From assembly GCA_030640325.1 (NCBI GenBank), contig DAOWJM010000034.1, forward strand, positions 1 to 7,861: a stretch of DNA of 7,861 nucleotides. Reading direction: 5' to 3'. Source of the stretch: Dehalococcoidia bacterium (lineage in GTDB: Bacteria > Chloroflexota > Dehalococcoidia > Dehalococcoidales > BS750m-G39). Each line of letters begins with the position of its first letter. Position 1 is the stretch's first letter. The position numbers and the translations under genes are program-made. The notes under the pieces were generated by a model, which did no database searches, was not told the DNA's origin, and worked only from the letters and a program-made list of their open reading frames with translations. Of this stretch, positions 1 through 5,792 are shown piece after piece.

Positions 1-1
1 G

Positions 2-334
2 GGGGATATTTCGGCTGCTATCCAAAACTATGCTGAATCAGGGGGCTATTCGGTAGTGCGTGAGTATACCGGGCATGGTATTGGGCGTGAGATGCATGAG
101 GAGCCTCAAATACCAAACTTTGGTCTACCGGGAACAGGACCGGTGTTAAAGAAAGGCATGACCCTTGCCCTGGAACCTATGGTGAATGTGGGCGACTGGC
201 GTACCCGGGTTGGTGATGACCATTGGACAGTGCTAACCGCTGATGGCAGCCTCTCAGCCCACTTTGAACATACCATCGTCATTGCTGACGGGGAAGCAGA
301 GGTACTTACCGCTAGAGAGGGAGTTTATGCCTAA
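2..334 (+). CDS. map: Methionine aminopeptidase type I, C-terminal part (5' end outside window)
   Basis: This enzyme removes the initiator methionine from nascent proteins in the cytoplasm, using a two-metal site. The reading frame is open from base 2, giving 110 visible residues, so roughly the N-terminal half or more lies upstream. Three of the family's metal and catalytic residues are visible: the histidine in YTGHGIGREMHEEP (codon 74-76), the glutamate in TLALEPM, and the glutamate in AHFEHTIVI near the end. The two metal-binding aspartates expected further N-terminal are outside the window. The stop at 332-334 overlaps the start of infA by 8 bases, a typical sign of translational coupling. 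An ATG at 56 lies inside the conserved domain and is not the true start. The family call is secure. Confidence 0.96.
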   Translation, partial: GDISAAIQNYAESGGYSVVREYTGHGIGREMHEEPQIPNFGLPGTGPVLKKGMTLALEPMVNVGDWRTRVGDDHWTVLTADGSLSAHFEHTIVIADGEAEVLTAREGVYA

Positions 335-545
335 GAAAGAGGCTATTGAGGTTGAGGGGACGGTAGTCGAGCCTCTACCTAATGCTATGTTTCGTGTTGA
401 GTTGCCTAATGGGCATAAGGTGCTGGCTCACATTTCGGGCAAGATAAGATTGCATTATATCAGAATCTTACCCGGTGACAAGGTTCTGGTGGAGCTTTCT
501 CCTTATGACCTGAGTCGAGGCAGGATTACCTATCGGTTTAAGTAA
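327..545 (+). CDS. infA: Translation initiation factor IF-1
   Basis: IF-1 binds the A site of the small ribosomal subunit during initiation. The product is 72 residues, the family's usual length, and is a single OB fold. Typical features are the start MPKKEAIEVEGTVVEPLPNA, the segment FRVELPNGHKVLAHISGKIR, and the ending LSRGRITYRFK. I chose ATG 327 because it gives the canonical N-terminus and is preceded by the purine-rich GAGAGGGAG (315-323). An upstream in-frame ATG at 243 would sit inside map and add 28 residues foreign to the family. The start overlaps the map stop, and rpmJ follows 15 bases after the stop. This map-infA-rpmJ order is common in bacterial ribosomal-protein operons. Confidence 0.97.
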   Translation: MPKKEAIEVEGTVVEPLPNAMFRVELPNGHKVLAHISGKIRLHYIRILPGDKVLVELSPYDLSRGRITYRFK

Positions 546-560
546 TACGGGGGCTTAATT

Positions 561-674
561 ATGAAAGTAAGGGCTTCAGTTAAGGTTAGGTGTGAAAAGT
601 GCAAGGTGGTGAAGCGGCGCGGGGTAGTCAGGGTCATTTGTTCCAACCCGAGGCATAAGCAGAGGCAGGGATAA
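561..674 (+). CDS. rpmJ: 50S ribosomal protein L36 (zinc-binding form)
   Basis: L36 is the smallest protein of the large ribosomal subunit. The gene encodes 37 residues, starting MKVRASVKVRCEKCKVVKRR and ending with NPRHKQRQG before TAA at 672-674, which is full length for the family. It keeps the zinc-ribbon ligands C11, C14, C27 and H32 (spacing C-x2-C-x12-C-x4-H), so this is the metal-binding form rather than the cysteine-free paralogue. A GGGGG stretch at 549-553 is the only ribosome-binding-like signal. The gene lies between infA and rpsM (26-base gap to rpsM), its standard place. Confidence 0.96.
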   Translation: MKVRASVKVRCEKCKVVKRRGVVRVICSNPRHKQRQG

Positions 675-700
675 CCACCTCTGAGTGAGGAGGCGTGTAG

Positions 701-1090
701 ATGGCACGTATAGCCGGGGTAGATATACCTAAAAATAAGCAAGTTTTGGTTTCACTACAGTATATCTATGGCATTGGTTCTAGCTTAAGCCAGAAGATTC
801 TGGCACAAGCTGGCGTCGATCCCTATACTAAGGTAAGTGACCTGGCTGAAGAGGAGGTCAATCGTATCCGAGAGATTATTGACCGGGGGTATAATGTTGA
901 GGGGGAGCTTAGAAAGGAAGTTGACCTCAATATCAAGCGCCTTATTGAGATTGGTAGCTATCGGGGTATCAGGCATCGTCATGGCTTGCCGGTCAGGGGA
1001 CAACGAACCCGAACCAATGCTCGTGCCAAGCGTGGTCCCCGTAAAACGGTGGCTGGTAGGGGGCAGAGGCGGGGCACGACCAAGAAGTAA
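701..1090 (+). CDS. rpsM: 30S ribosomal protein S13
   Basis: S13 sits in the head of the small subunit and contacts the P-site tRNA and the large subunit. The product is 129 residues, close to the usual size. It starts MARIAGVDIPKNKQVLVSLQ and shows the helix-two-turn-helix region around YIYGIGSSLSQKIL. It carries the conserved GSYRGIRHRHGLPVRGQRT segment near residues 86-104, and the basic C-terminal tail that reaches the tRNA. The start is supported by GAGGAGG at 687-693, seven bases before ATG 701. It is followed after 27 bases by rpsK. Nothing unusual is seen. Confidence 0.97.
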   Translation: MARIAGVDIPKNKQVLVSLQYIYGIGSSLSQKILAQAGVDPYTKVSDLAEEEVNRIREIIDRGYNVEGELRKEVDLNIKRLIEIGSYRGIRHRHGLPVRGQRTRTNARAKRGPRKTVAGRGQRRGTTKK

Positions 1091-1117
1091 CTCGGTTATA
1101 ATCGAACTGGAGGAAAA

Positions 1118-1510
1118 ATGCCACAGAAGAAGCGAACTAAGGCAAGAAGGCGGGAACGCAAGTCCATCCCTGTAGGGAGAGCCTATATCCAATCCACTTT
1201 CAATAATACCATAGTGACACTCACTGACCCCCAGGGGAATGTCATTGCTTGGGGAAGCTCAGGTAGCGCTCGGTTTAAGGGTTCACGCAAAGGCACTCCC
1301 TATGCTGCTCAATTGGCAGCTCGCGATGCGGCACGAAAAGGCATGGAGCATGGCTTACGTCAGGTAGAGGTTTATGTTAGGGGACCGGGCAGTGGACGTG
1401 AGGCGGCTATCCGTTCCCTCCAGGGTTCAGGCCTTTCCATTACCAGCATTAGGGATGTGACTCCTATCCCGCATAATGGTTGTCGTCCGCGTAAGAGAAG
1501 GCGGGTGTAG
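1118..1510 (+). CDS. rpsK: 30S ribosomal protein S11
   Basis: S11 lies on the platform of the small subunit near the Shine-Dalgarno/anti-Shine-Dalgarno helix. The 130-residue product has a lysine/arginine-rich N-terminus (MPQKKRTKARRRERKS). The core then contains STFNNTIVTLTDPQGN and WGSSGSARFKGSRKGTPYAA, and the invariant C-terminus ends PHNGCRPRKRRRV. The ATG follows a good ribosome-binding site, GGAGG, around 1109-1113. The stop at 1508-1510 is only four bases before rpsD, which suggests that ribosomes pass directly from one gene to the next. Confidence 0.97.
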   Translation: MPQKKRTKARRRERKSIPVGRAYIQSTFNNTIVTLTDPQGNVIAWGSSGSARFKGSRKGTPYAAQLAARDAARKGMEHGLRQVEVYVRGPGSGREAAIRSLQGSGLSITSIRDVTPIPHNGCRPRKRRRV

Positions 1511-1514
1511 ACAG

Positions 1515-2141
1515 ATGGCGAGGTATACATCAGCGGTTTGCCGATTATGTCGCCGTAGCGGCGAGAAATTAATGCTCAAAGGTAGCCGGTGTTTTACTCC
1601 TAAGTGCGCCATGGACAGGCGGGGGAGACCGCCGGGAAAACAGCCCATTCGGCGTCGGCGGCTTTCTGACCGTGGACTGCAACTTCGGGAGAAGCAGAAA
1701 GCCCGCTATAGCTATGGAATTTTGGAAAGACAGTTCAGGCGTCTTTTTGGAGAGGCAGAGAGGCAGTTAGGCATCACCGGGGAAAATCTACTGGTACTGC
1801 TGGAGAGGCGGCTTGATAATGTGGTCTATCGCTTGGGCTTCGCTGACTCTCGCTCACAGGCTCGTCAGCTAGTTCAACATGGGCATATTATGCTCAATGA
1901 GCGCAAAACAGATATACCTTCCTGTCTGGTCAAGGAAGGTGATGTCATCGCTTGGAGGGAGAGGAGCACCAAAACTGGCTATTACGAACAATTGGTTCAA
2001 AGTATTGAGGGTAAGGTTGTTCCAAGCTGGTTGAGCTTGGACGGGGAGAAACTTGTTGGTCGGGTTTTATCTCTGCCTACGCCTGATGACATTGATGCTA
2101 AATTTGAGTGGCAGAGTATAGTTGAGTACTACTCGCGATAA
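1515..2141 (+). CDS. rpsD: 30S ribosomal protein S4 (zinc-binding form)
   Basis: S4 is a primary 16S rRNA-binding protein that nucleates assembly of the 30S body. In many bacteria it also represses its own operon, though I see no operator here that I could name. The product is 208 residues. The N-terminus carries four cysteines at 9, 12, 26 and 31, the known zinc-ligand spacing of the metal-binding S4 type. The S4 RNA-binding domain follows in the middle (RRLDNVVYRLGFADSRSQAR, then LVQHGHIMLNERKTDIPS). ATG 1515 gives the canonical MARYTSAVCRLC start, whereas an in-frame ATG at 1476 lies inside rpsK and would add 13 unrelated residues. rpsK-rpsD-rpoA is the usual order. Confidence 0.97.
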   Translation: MARYTSAVCRLCRRSGEKLMLKGSRCFTPKCAMDRRGRPPGKQPIRRRRLSDRGLQLREKQKARYSYGILERQFRRLFGEAERQLGITGENLLVLLERRLDNVVYRLGFADSRSQARQLVQHGHIMLNERKTDIPSCLVKEGDVIAWRERSTKTGYYEQLVQSIEGKVVPSWLSLDGEKLVGRVLSLPTPDDIDAKFEWQSIVEYYSR

Positions 2142-2152
2142 GTCGAATGATA

Positions 2153-2158
2153 GGGAGG
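2153..2158 (+). promoter_or_regulatory. Ribosome-binding site fixing the TTG start of rpoA
   Basis: GGGAGG lies seven bases before TTG 2166. The next in-frame ATG, at 2187, has no comparable purine run at a suitable distance, so this site favours the TTG start. Confidence 0.75.
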
Positions 2159-2165
2159 TAGCACT

Positions 2166-3134
2166 TTGTCTCATCTGGCTATAGCTATGATTGAGTGTGT
2201 AGAAAGTCTGGATAACTTTGGGCGCTTCCGAGCTGAGCCGCTGGAGAAAGGCTTTGGTGTTACCTTGGGCAATGCTCTGCGGCGAGTGCTCCTTGGCTAT
2301 CTTCCAGGGGCAGCAGTGACTCGGGTTAAGATTGAGGGAATTCAACATGAATTCTCTACTATCCCCTTTGTCAAGGAAGATGTCACCGAGTTTCTACTCA
2401 ATGTTAAGGCGTTGAGGTTAAACCCCCTTTCTGGTCAACCAGGTAAGCTAATACTGGAGGTGGAGGGGGAGGGGCGAGTTTGTGCCGCTGATATTGAGCC
2501 CTCCACCGACTTTGAAATTGCCAACCCTGAGCTTTATCTAGCTACCTTAGATTCGCCTGAAGCCAAGCTTTATGTGGAGTTTGACATCGAATTAGGTGAG
2601 GGTTATAGGGAGGCTGAGTCCAGTGACAACCTGCCTGTAGGGGTGATTCCAGTGGATGCCATCTTTACTCCAATACGCAAGGTTAATTTTAACGTTGCGC
2701 CAACCCATATTAGTCGGGAGATAAGCCGAGAGCGGTTGGAGCTGGAGGTGTGGACGGATGGCACTATATCACCTGTGGATGCAATCTGCCATAGTGCCGA
2801 AATTCTGGTAGAGCAGCTATCTCCGTTTATCGATTATGCCAAGGTTTCTCTAATGGAGGTGGAGAAGCAGCTCATTCGCGCATCTATCTCTGATGAAAAA
2901 TATAATATGCCTGTGGAGCAACTGGACCTTTCAGTGCGTACCATGAATTGTCTGAGGCGCGGTGGCATCGCCACAGTGGGGGAGCTCATAAGCAGAGGTG
3001 AGAGGGGATTGCTCTCGTTGCACAATTTTGGGCAGAAGTCTAAGCAGGAGGTAGATGAGCGGCTCGAGGGATTGGGGTTGGCTCTCACTCCCCAGGTTGA
3101 GAAGGAAGTGAGCGAGAGCCAGGCAGAGGAGTAA
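2166..3134 (+). CDS. rpoA: DNA-directed RNA polymerase subunit alpha
   Basis: The alpha subunit dimer is the scaffold for polymerase assembly, and its C-terminal domain contacts upstream promoter DNA and activators. The product is 322 residues, a normal length. The N-terminal domain (about residues 8-235) contains the assembly motif GFGVTLGNALRRVLLGYLPG near 29-48. The C-terminal domain (about 250-308) contains VRTMNCLRRGGIATVGEL, with R258 and N261 matching the family's DNA-contact arginine and asparagine, and the helix-hairpin-helix NFGQKSKQEV. The start is TTG at 2166, chosen because GGGAGG is seven bases upstream. ATG 2187 is the alternative and would shorten the protein by seven residues. 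rplQ begins five bases after the stop. Confidence 0.97.
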   Translation: MSHLAIAMIECVESLDNFGRFRAEPLEKGFGVTLGNALRRVLLGYLPGAAVTRVKIEGIQHEFSTIPFVKEDVTEFLLNVKALRLNPLSGQPGKLILEVEGEGRVCAADIEPSTDFEIANPELYLATLDSPEAKLYVEFDIELGEGYREAESSDNLPVGVIPVDAIFTPIRKVNFNVAPTHISREISRERLELEVWTDGTISPVDAICHSAEILVEQLSPFIDYAKVSLMEVEKQLIRASISDEKYNMPVEQLDLSVRTMNCLRRGGIATVGELISRGERGLLSLHNFGQKSKQEVDERLEGLGLALTPQVEKEVSESQAEE

Positions 3135-3139
3135 GCGAC

Positions 3140-3493
3140 ATGAGGCACAAGGTAGCTGGTAGAAGACTGGGTCGGTCTTCAGCTCACCGCAAGGCGCTGT
3201 ATCGTAACTTGGTCACCGACCTTCTAAACTATGAGAAGATTACTACTACCGAGGCTAAGGCTAAGGAAATACGGGGCTTGGCTGAGCGGATGATTACACT
3301 GGGTAAGCAGGGAGGACTCCACTCCCGTCGCCAGGCACTTTCCTTTATTTTGGATAAGAGGATAGCTGAGAAGGTATTTATTGAGCTTGCTCCAAGGTAT
3401 GCTGAGCGCCCTGGCGGATATACTCGCATCACCAAGTTAGGTCCTAGATTGGGTGATGGGGCGCCTATGGTTCAACTTGAGTTGGTCAAATAA
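3140..3493 (+). CDS. rplQ: 50S ribosomal protein L17
   Basis: L17 binds 23S rRNA near the polypeptide exit tunnel. The 117-residue product begins MRHKVAGRRLGRSSAHRKAL and contains the conserved TTTEAKAKEIRGLAERMIT stretch near residues 35-54. It ends with GPRLGDGAPMVQLELVK, typical of the short bacterial form. The ATG is five bases after the rpoA stop, and the ribosome-binding purines (GAGGAG) lie inside the end of rpoA, so the two genes are very probably translationally coupled. truA follows after 14 bases. Confidence 0.97.
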   Translation: MRHKVAGRRLGRSSAHRKALYRNLVTDLLNYEKITTTEAKAKEIRGLAERMITLGKQGGLHSRRQALSFILDKRIAEKVFIELAPRYAERPGGYTRITKLGPRLGDGAPMVQLELVK

Positions 3494-3494
3494 C

Positions 3495-3500
3495 GGAGGT
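3495..3500 (+). promoter_or_regulatory. Ribosome-binding site fixing the TTG start of truA
   Basis: GGAGGT ends seven bases before TTG 3508. The alternative ATG at 3538 falls ten residues into the conserved first strand (just before EYDGTRYHGF) and has no such site, so the TTG start is favoured. Confidence 0.75.
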
Positions 3501-3507
3501 TGTCAGC

Positions 3508-4290
3508 TTGGTAAAGAGCACCAACATTTTATTGATTATGGAATATGATGGCACACGCTACCACGGCTTCCAGTGGCAGGCTGGTTTGCCCTCCATTCAG
3601 GGGGAGGTGGAGGAAGCCCTGGAGAGGCTTACCGGGGAGAGGCGTCGGGTGATGGCGGCAAGCCGAACCGATGCCGGAGTTCATGCTAAAGGGCAGGTGG
3701 TCGGCTTCAGGACTGGGTCACCTCTTCCACTCCATACATTTATCAATGGGCTAAACCACTATTTGCCCGGTGATATTGCAGTAAAGGCAGCGTATAGAGT
3801 AGGCGATTCTTTCAATGTTAGGCGTGATGCTCTTAGCCGGGAATATAGCTACTATATATTAAATAGCTCGACCCGTTCTCCAATGAGAGAAGCCTTTTCT
3901 CACCTTGTTGGTAGCCCTCTAGATATTGAAGCCATGAACCGGGCGTGTCAGGCTCTTATTGGCGAGCGTGACTTTGCCTCATTTGCCAGTTGTGATGGGG
4001 CTAGGATAAGGAACACGGTAAGGCGCGTGTTCAGAGCCGAAATAGAAAGAGACGGGGAATTGGTTATTTTCAATATGGTGGCTAATTCCTTCCTGCCTCA
4101 TCAGGTGCGTAATACTGTGGGTGCTCTAATCAGGGTTGGCTTGAGTAAGATGAGCGTTGATGAATTTCATAGTATAATTGAGGTCAAAAAGCCGGCGATG
4201 GCTGGACCAACTGCCCCTGCCCAGGGGTTGTGTCTTACCCTGGTAAATTACCCCAGTCCTTTGGGGGAGAGGTATAATGAAAACCTATAG
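3508..4290 (+). CDS. truA: tRNA pseudouridine synthase A (positions 38-40)
   Basis: TruA converts uridines 38, 39 and 40 in the anticodon arm of many tRNAs to pseudouridine. The product is 260 residues, the usual size. The first conserved block is EYDGTRYHGFQWQ (residues 12-24). The catalytic aspartate is D55 in SRTDAGVHAKGQV, with the conserved arginine just before it. A later block, NSFLPHQVRNTVGALIRVG, is the typical C-terminal active-site strand and helix. Translation probably starts at TTG 3508, seven bases after GGAGGT. The 3' end overlaps rplM by 14 bases. Its place between rplQ and rplM is a widespread bacterial arrangement that ties tRNA modification to ribosome synthesis. Confidence 0.96.
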   Translation: MVKSTNILLIMEYDGTRYHGFQWQAGLPSIQGEVEEALERLTGERRRVMAASRTDAGVHAKGQVVGFRTGSPLPLHTFINGLNHYLPGDIAVKAAYRVGDSFNVRRDALSREYSYYILNSSTRSPMREAFSHLVGSPLDIEAMNRACQALIGERDFASFASCDGARIRNTVRRVFRAEIERDGELVIFNMVANSFLPHQVRNTVGALIRVGLSKMSVDEFHSIIEVKKPAMAGPTAPAQGLCLTLVNYPSPLGERYNENL

Positions 4291-4714
4291 CACCAAAGCC
4301 TCTGATATTGAGCGTAAGTGGCATGTGATTGATGCTTCGGGTAAGGTTCTGGGCAGGCTGGCTACTCAGGTGGCTAGCTTACTTATGGGCAAGCATAAGC
4401 CAATATTCAGCCGCAATCTGGATACCGGCGATTTTGTCGTCATTATCAATGCGGATAAGGTTCGGGTTACTGGCAAAAAGGCCGAGCAGAAGCTCTATTA
4501 TAGACATTCAGGATACCCCGGGGGGCTTAAAAGCATCAGTCTGGAGAGAATGATGCAGACTCACCCTACCCGGGTGATTGAACATGCAGTCAAGGGCATG
4601 TTGCCCCACAATCGTCTTGGGGCTAGCATGATGAAAAAGCTCAGGGTCTATGCTGGTGAGAGTCATCCTCACCTGGCTCAGACCGGGGCTAGCTCAAAGG
4701 GGGCTGAGAATTAG
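4277..4714 (+). CDS. rplM: 50S ribosomal protein L13
   Basis: L13 is an early-assembling large-subunit protein. The 145-residue product contains KWHVIDASGKVLGRLATQVA near the N-terminus, then the central GDFVVIINADKVRVTGKKAE. This is followed by YYRHSGYPGGLKSISLERMM and VKGMLPHNRLGASMMKKLRV, all family hallmarks. ATG 4277 starts inside the last codons of truA (14-base overlap in another frame), with the purine run GGGGGAGAGG (4263-4272) as its ribosome-binding site. The rpsI start is two bases after its stop. rplM-rpsI is an almost universal bacterial pair. Confidence 0.97.
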   Translation: MKTYSTKASDIERKWHVIDASGKVLGRLATQVASLLMGKHKPIFSRNLDTGDFVVIINADKVRVTGKKAEQKLYYRHSGYPGGLKSISLERMMQTHPTRVIEHAVKGMLPHNRLGASMMKKLRVYAGESHPHLAQTGASSKGAEN

Positions 4715-4715
4715 G

Positions 4716-5120
4716 GTGGTTCAAACGGAGAAGCAAACCTATTTTTATGGGACTGGCAGGCGCAAGACGGCTATAGCTCGGGTAAGGTTGGTGCCAGGCA
4801 CTGGTGAGATTATCATCAATGGTATTCCCTATGATGAGCTATTCCCCCGCCTTGAGTACCGCCGGGCGATAGTGCAGCCACTCTTGGTTACTGAGAGCCT
4901 GGGCAAGTATAATACCGTGGTCAAGGTAGAGGGGGGTGGCATATCAGGGCAGAGTGGTGCCATCTCTCATGGTATTGCTCGAGCCCTGGTAAGGGCTGAT
5001 GAGAGCCTTAAGCCTATACTGCGCCAGAACGGGCTGCTGACCAGGGACTCCCGGGTTAAAGAGAGGAAGAAGCCCGGGCTTAAGCGGGCGCGCAAGGCAC
5101 CTCAATATACCAAGCGGTAA
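4716..5120 (+). CDS. rpsI: 30S ribosomal protein S9
   Basis: S9 lies in the head of the small subunit, and its C-terminal tail touches the P-site tRNA anticodon loop. From GTG 4716 the product has 134 residues. It has YFYGTGRRKTAIARVRLVPG near the start, then VKVEGGGISGQSGAISHGIA. It ends KKPGLKRARKAPQYTKR, with the conserved terminal lysine-arginine. I chose GTG 4716 because it gives the family-like N-terminus one base after the rplM stop, with AAAGGGGG (4696-4703) upstream at a rather long spacing of 12 bases. An in-frame ATG at 4650 would overlap rplM by 65 bases and add unrelated residues. This is the last gene of the operon. Confidence 0.95.
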   Translation: MVQTEKQTYFYGTGRRKTAIARVRLVPGTGEIIINGIPYDELFPRLEYRRAIVQPLLVTESLGKYNTVVKVEGGGISGQSGAISHGIARALVRADESLKPILRQNGLLTRDSRVKERKKPGLKRARKAPQYTKR

Positions 5121-5121
5121 C

Positions 5122-5155
5122 ACAAGCTTAATTCTGGTGAGCCAGGTTATCTTGT
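5122..5155 (+). terminator. Weak hairpin after rpsI, possible operon terminator
   Basis: ACAAG (5122-5126) can pair with CTTGT (5151-5155), and CTGG (5134-5137) with CCAG (5142-5145) around a TGAG loop. The stem is interrupted, and the following TTTCGTCTCTCT is only moderately T-rich. The position straight after the last operon gene fits termination, but the structure is poor. The stronger hairpins further down could do this job instead. Confidence 0.3.
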
Positions 5156-5284
5156 TTCGTCTCTCTATGACTTTGACCCCACCCCGTTTTTAGCCTCTCA
5201 TTCTCCCCACCCCCCGCTAAGCTTCTTTTTCCCACCCGCCCTATAGAGGCTTCACCCTTAAACCTCTGCTTTCAAGGGAGTTTG

Positions 5285-5303
5285 AGAGGGACGAAGTCCC
5301 TCT
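5285..5303. repeat. Perfect 8-bp hairpin with GAA loop
   Basis: AGAGGGAC (5285-5292) and GTCCCTCT (5296-5303) are exact reverse complements around GAA. It is part of the hairpin-rich stretch. Confidence 0.8.
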
Positions 5304-5315
5304 AACATAACTAAT

Positions 5316-5341
5316 TCCCCCTCCCTTGTAAGGGAGGGGGA
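5316..5341. repeat. Perfect 12-bp hairpin with two-base centre
   Basis: TCCCCCTCCCTT (5316-5327) and AAGGGAGGGGGA (5330-5341) are exact reverse complements around GT. In RNA or single-stranded DNA the loop would open to four or more bases. This is the strongest inverted repeat in the window. Confidence 0.85.
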
Positions 5342-5352
5342 TAAAGCGGGTT

Positions 5353-5379
5353 CCCTGAAAAATCAAGGATTTTTTAGGG
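5353..5379. repeat. 12-bp hairpin with one G-T wobble
   Basis: CCCTGAAAAATC (5353-5364) pairs with GATTTTTTAGGG (5368-5379) around AAG, with a single G-U pair in RNA. The T-run lies inside the stem, not after it, so it is not a classical terminator on the + strand. Confidence 0.75.
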
Positions 5380-5472
5380 TGCATAAAGGGGGAGGGTTGC
5401 TAAGTAAATATCTAAGAGGGTGGGGTGCCGAAACTTGAGATGTCACTAAGGGACTAAAACAAGCATATTCCC

Positions 5473-5501
5473 TTGACGCCTAAGTGTGAGATAGGTATAA
5501 T
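5473..5501 (+). promoter_or_regulatory. Housekeeping sigma promoter of the tRNA cluster
   Basis: A -35 box TTGACG (5473-5478) and a perfect -10 box TATAAT (5496-5501) are separated by the optimal 17 bases. Transcription would start near 5508, about 11 bases before the first tRNA. The near-consensus match fits a strong, constitutive stable-RNA promoter. Confidence 0.85.
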
Positions 5502-5518
5502 CTCTTTGTGTCAGTGAT

Positions 5519-5604
5519 GCCGAAGTGGCGGAATGGCAGACGCGCTACGTTCAGGGCGTAGTGTCCGTAAGGGCATGGGAGTTCAAATCTCCCCTTCGGC
5601 ACCA
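5519..5604 (+). tRNA. tRNA-Leu (anticodon CAG)
   Basis: The acceptor stem GCCGAAG (5519-5525) pairs with CTTCGGC (5594-5600), followed by discriminator A and an encoded CCA (5602-5604). The anticodon stem CTACG/CGTAG encloses TTCAGGG, giving anticodon CAG at 5552-5554, which reads the leucine codon CUG. The long variable arm (around TGTCCGTAAGGGCAT) is the class II feature expected for leucine. The T arm is GGGAG-TTCAAAT-CTCCC. It is the first gene of the three-tRNA cluster, directly behind the promoter. Confidence 0.97.
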
Positions 5605-5616
5605 TTTTTCACTTCG

Positions 5617-5693
5617 GCGCTTGTAGCTCAGTAGGATAGAGCGCAGCCCTGCGGAGGCTGAGGTCGTGGGTTCAAGCCCCGCCAAGCGCGCCA
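5617..5693 (+). tRNA. tRNA-Arg (anticodon GCG)
   Basis: The acceptor stem GCGCTTG (5617-5623) pairs with CAAGCGC (5683-5689), followed by discriminator G and an encoded CCA. The D arm is GCTC/GAGC with loop AGTAGGATA, where the A after the GG fits the arginine identity base A20. The anticodon stem CAGCC/GGCTG (5644-5648 and 5656-5660) encloses CTGCGGA, giving anticodon GCG at 5651-5653, which would read CGC and by wobble CGU. The T arm is GTGGG-TTCAAGC-CCCGC. All parts fold normally, with 77 bases in all. A G in the first anticodon position is unusual, since most bacteria use ACG changed to inosine. Confidence 0.93.
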
Positions 5694-5698
5694 CTCAG

Positions 5699-5775
5699 GG
5701 GCGGTTAGCTCAGTTGGTTAGAGCATCTGCTTTACACGCAGGGGGTCAGAGGTTCAAGTCCTCTACCGCCCACCA
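5699..5775 (+). tRNA. tRNA-Val (anticodon TAC)
   Basis: The acceptor stem GGGCGGT (5699-5705) pairs with ACCGCCC (5765-5771), followed by discriminator A and an encoded CCA. The D arm is GCTC-AGTTGGTTA-GAGC. The anticodon stem TCTGC/GCAGG encloses TTTACAC, giving anticodon TAC at 5733-5735 for valine codons. The T arm is AGAGG-TTCAAGT-CCTCT. It lies five bases after tRNA-Arg, so both come from the same primary transcript. Confidence 0.97.
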
Positions 5776-5792
5776 TAGTGTACAATAGGGGG

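Larger units (their letters stand above)
5176..5426. repeat. Hairpin-rich, MITE-like non-coding repeat candidate
   Basis: The stretch is bounded by a 9-base inverted pair, ACCCCACCC (5176-5184) and GGGTGGGGT (5418-5426). Its left part is strongly C-rich and its right part G-rich on the + strand. Inside are hairpins at 5245-5267, 5285-5303, 5316-5341 and 5353-5379. It has no credible reading frame and no obvious target-site duplication. It lies between two housekeeping operons. The look is that of a small dispersed non-autonomous element or decayed repeat, but copy number cannot be judged from one window. The hairpins may also stop transcription between the operons. Confidence 0.4.

Noticed and set aside
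1097..1102. TATAAT between rpsM and rpsK, a possible internal promoter
   Set aside because: No -35 element is present about 17 bases upstream, and the site lies in a 27-base gap of a tightly packed operon. It is probably chance.
785..1192. Long minus-strand and alternate-frame open frames across rpsM, rpsK, rpoA and rplQ
   Set aside because: They lie opposite or inside strongly recognised ribosomal and polymerase genes, have no family resemblance or start signals, and reflect the coding strand's codon pattern.
4273..4278. TATAAT at the rplM start
   Set aside because: The T at the end is part of the ATG start codon, and no -35 box is found. It sits inside the truA/rplM overlap.
5176..5426. 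Possible CRISPR array or tandem repeat
   Set aside because: The repeats are inverted, differ from each other in sequence, and there are no equal spacers.
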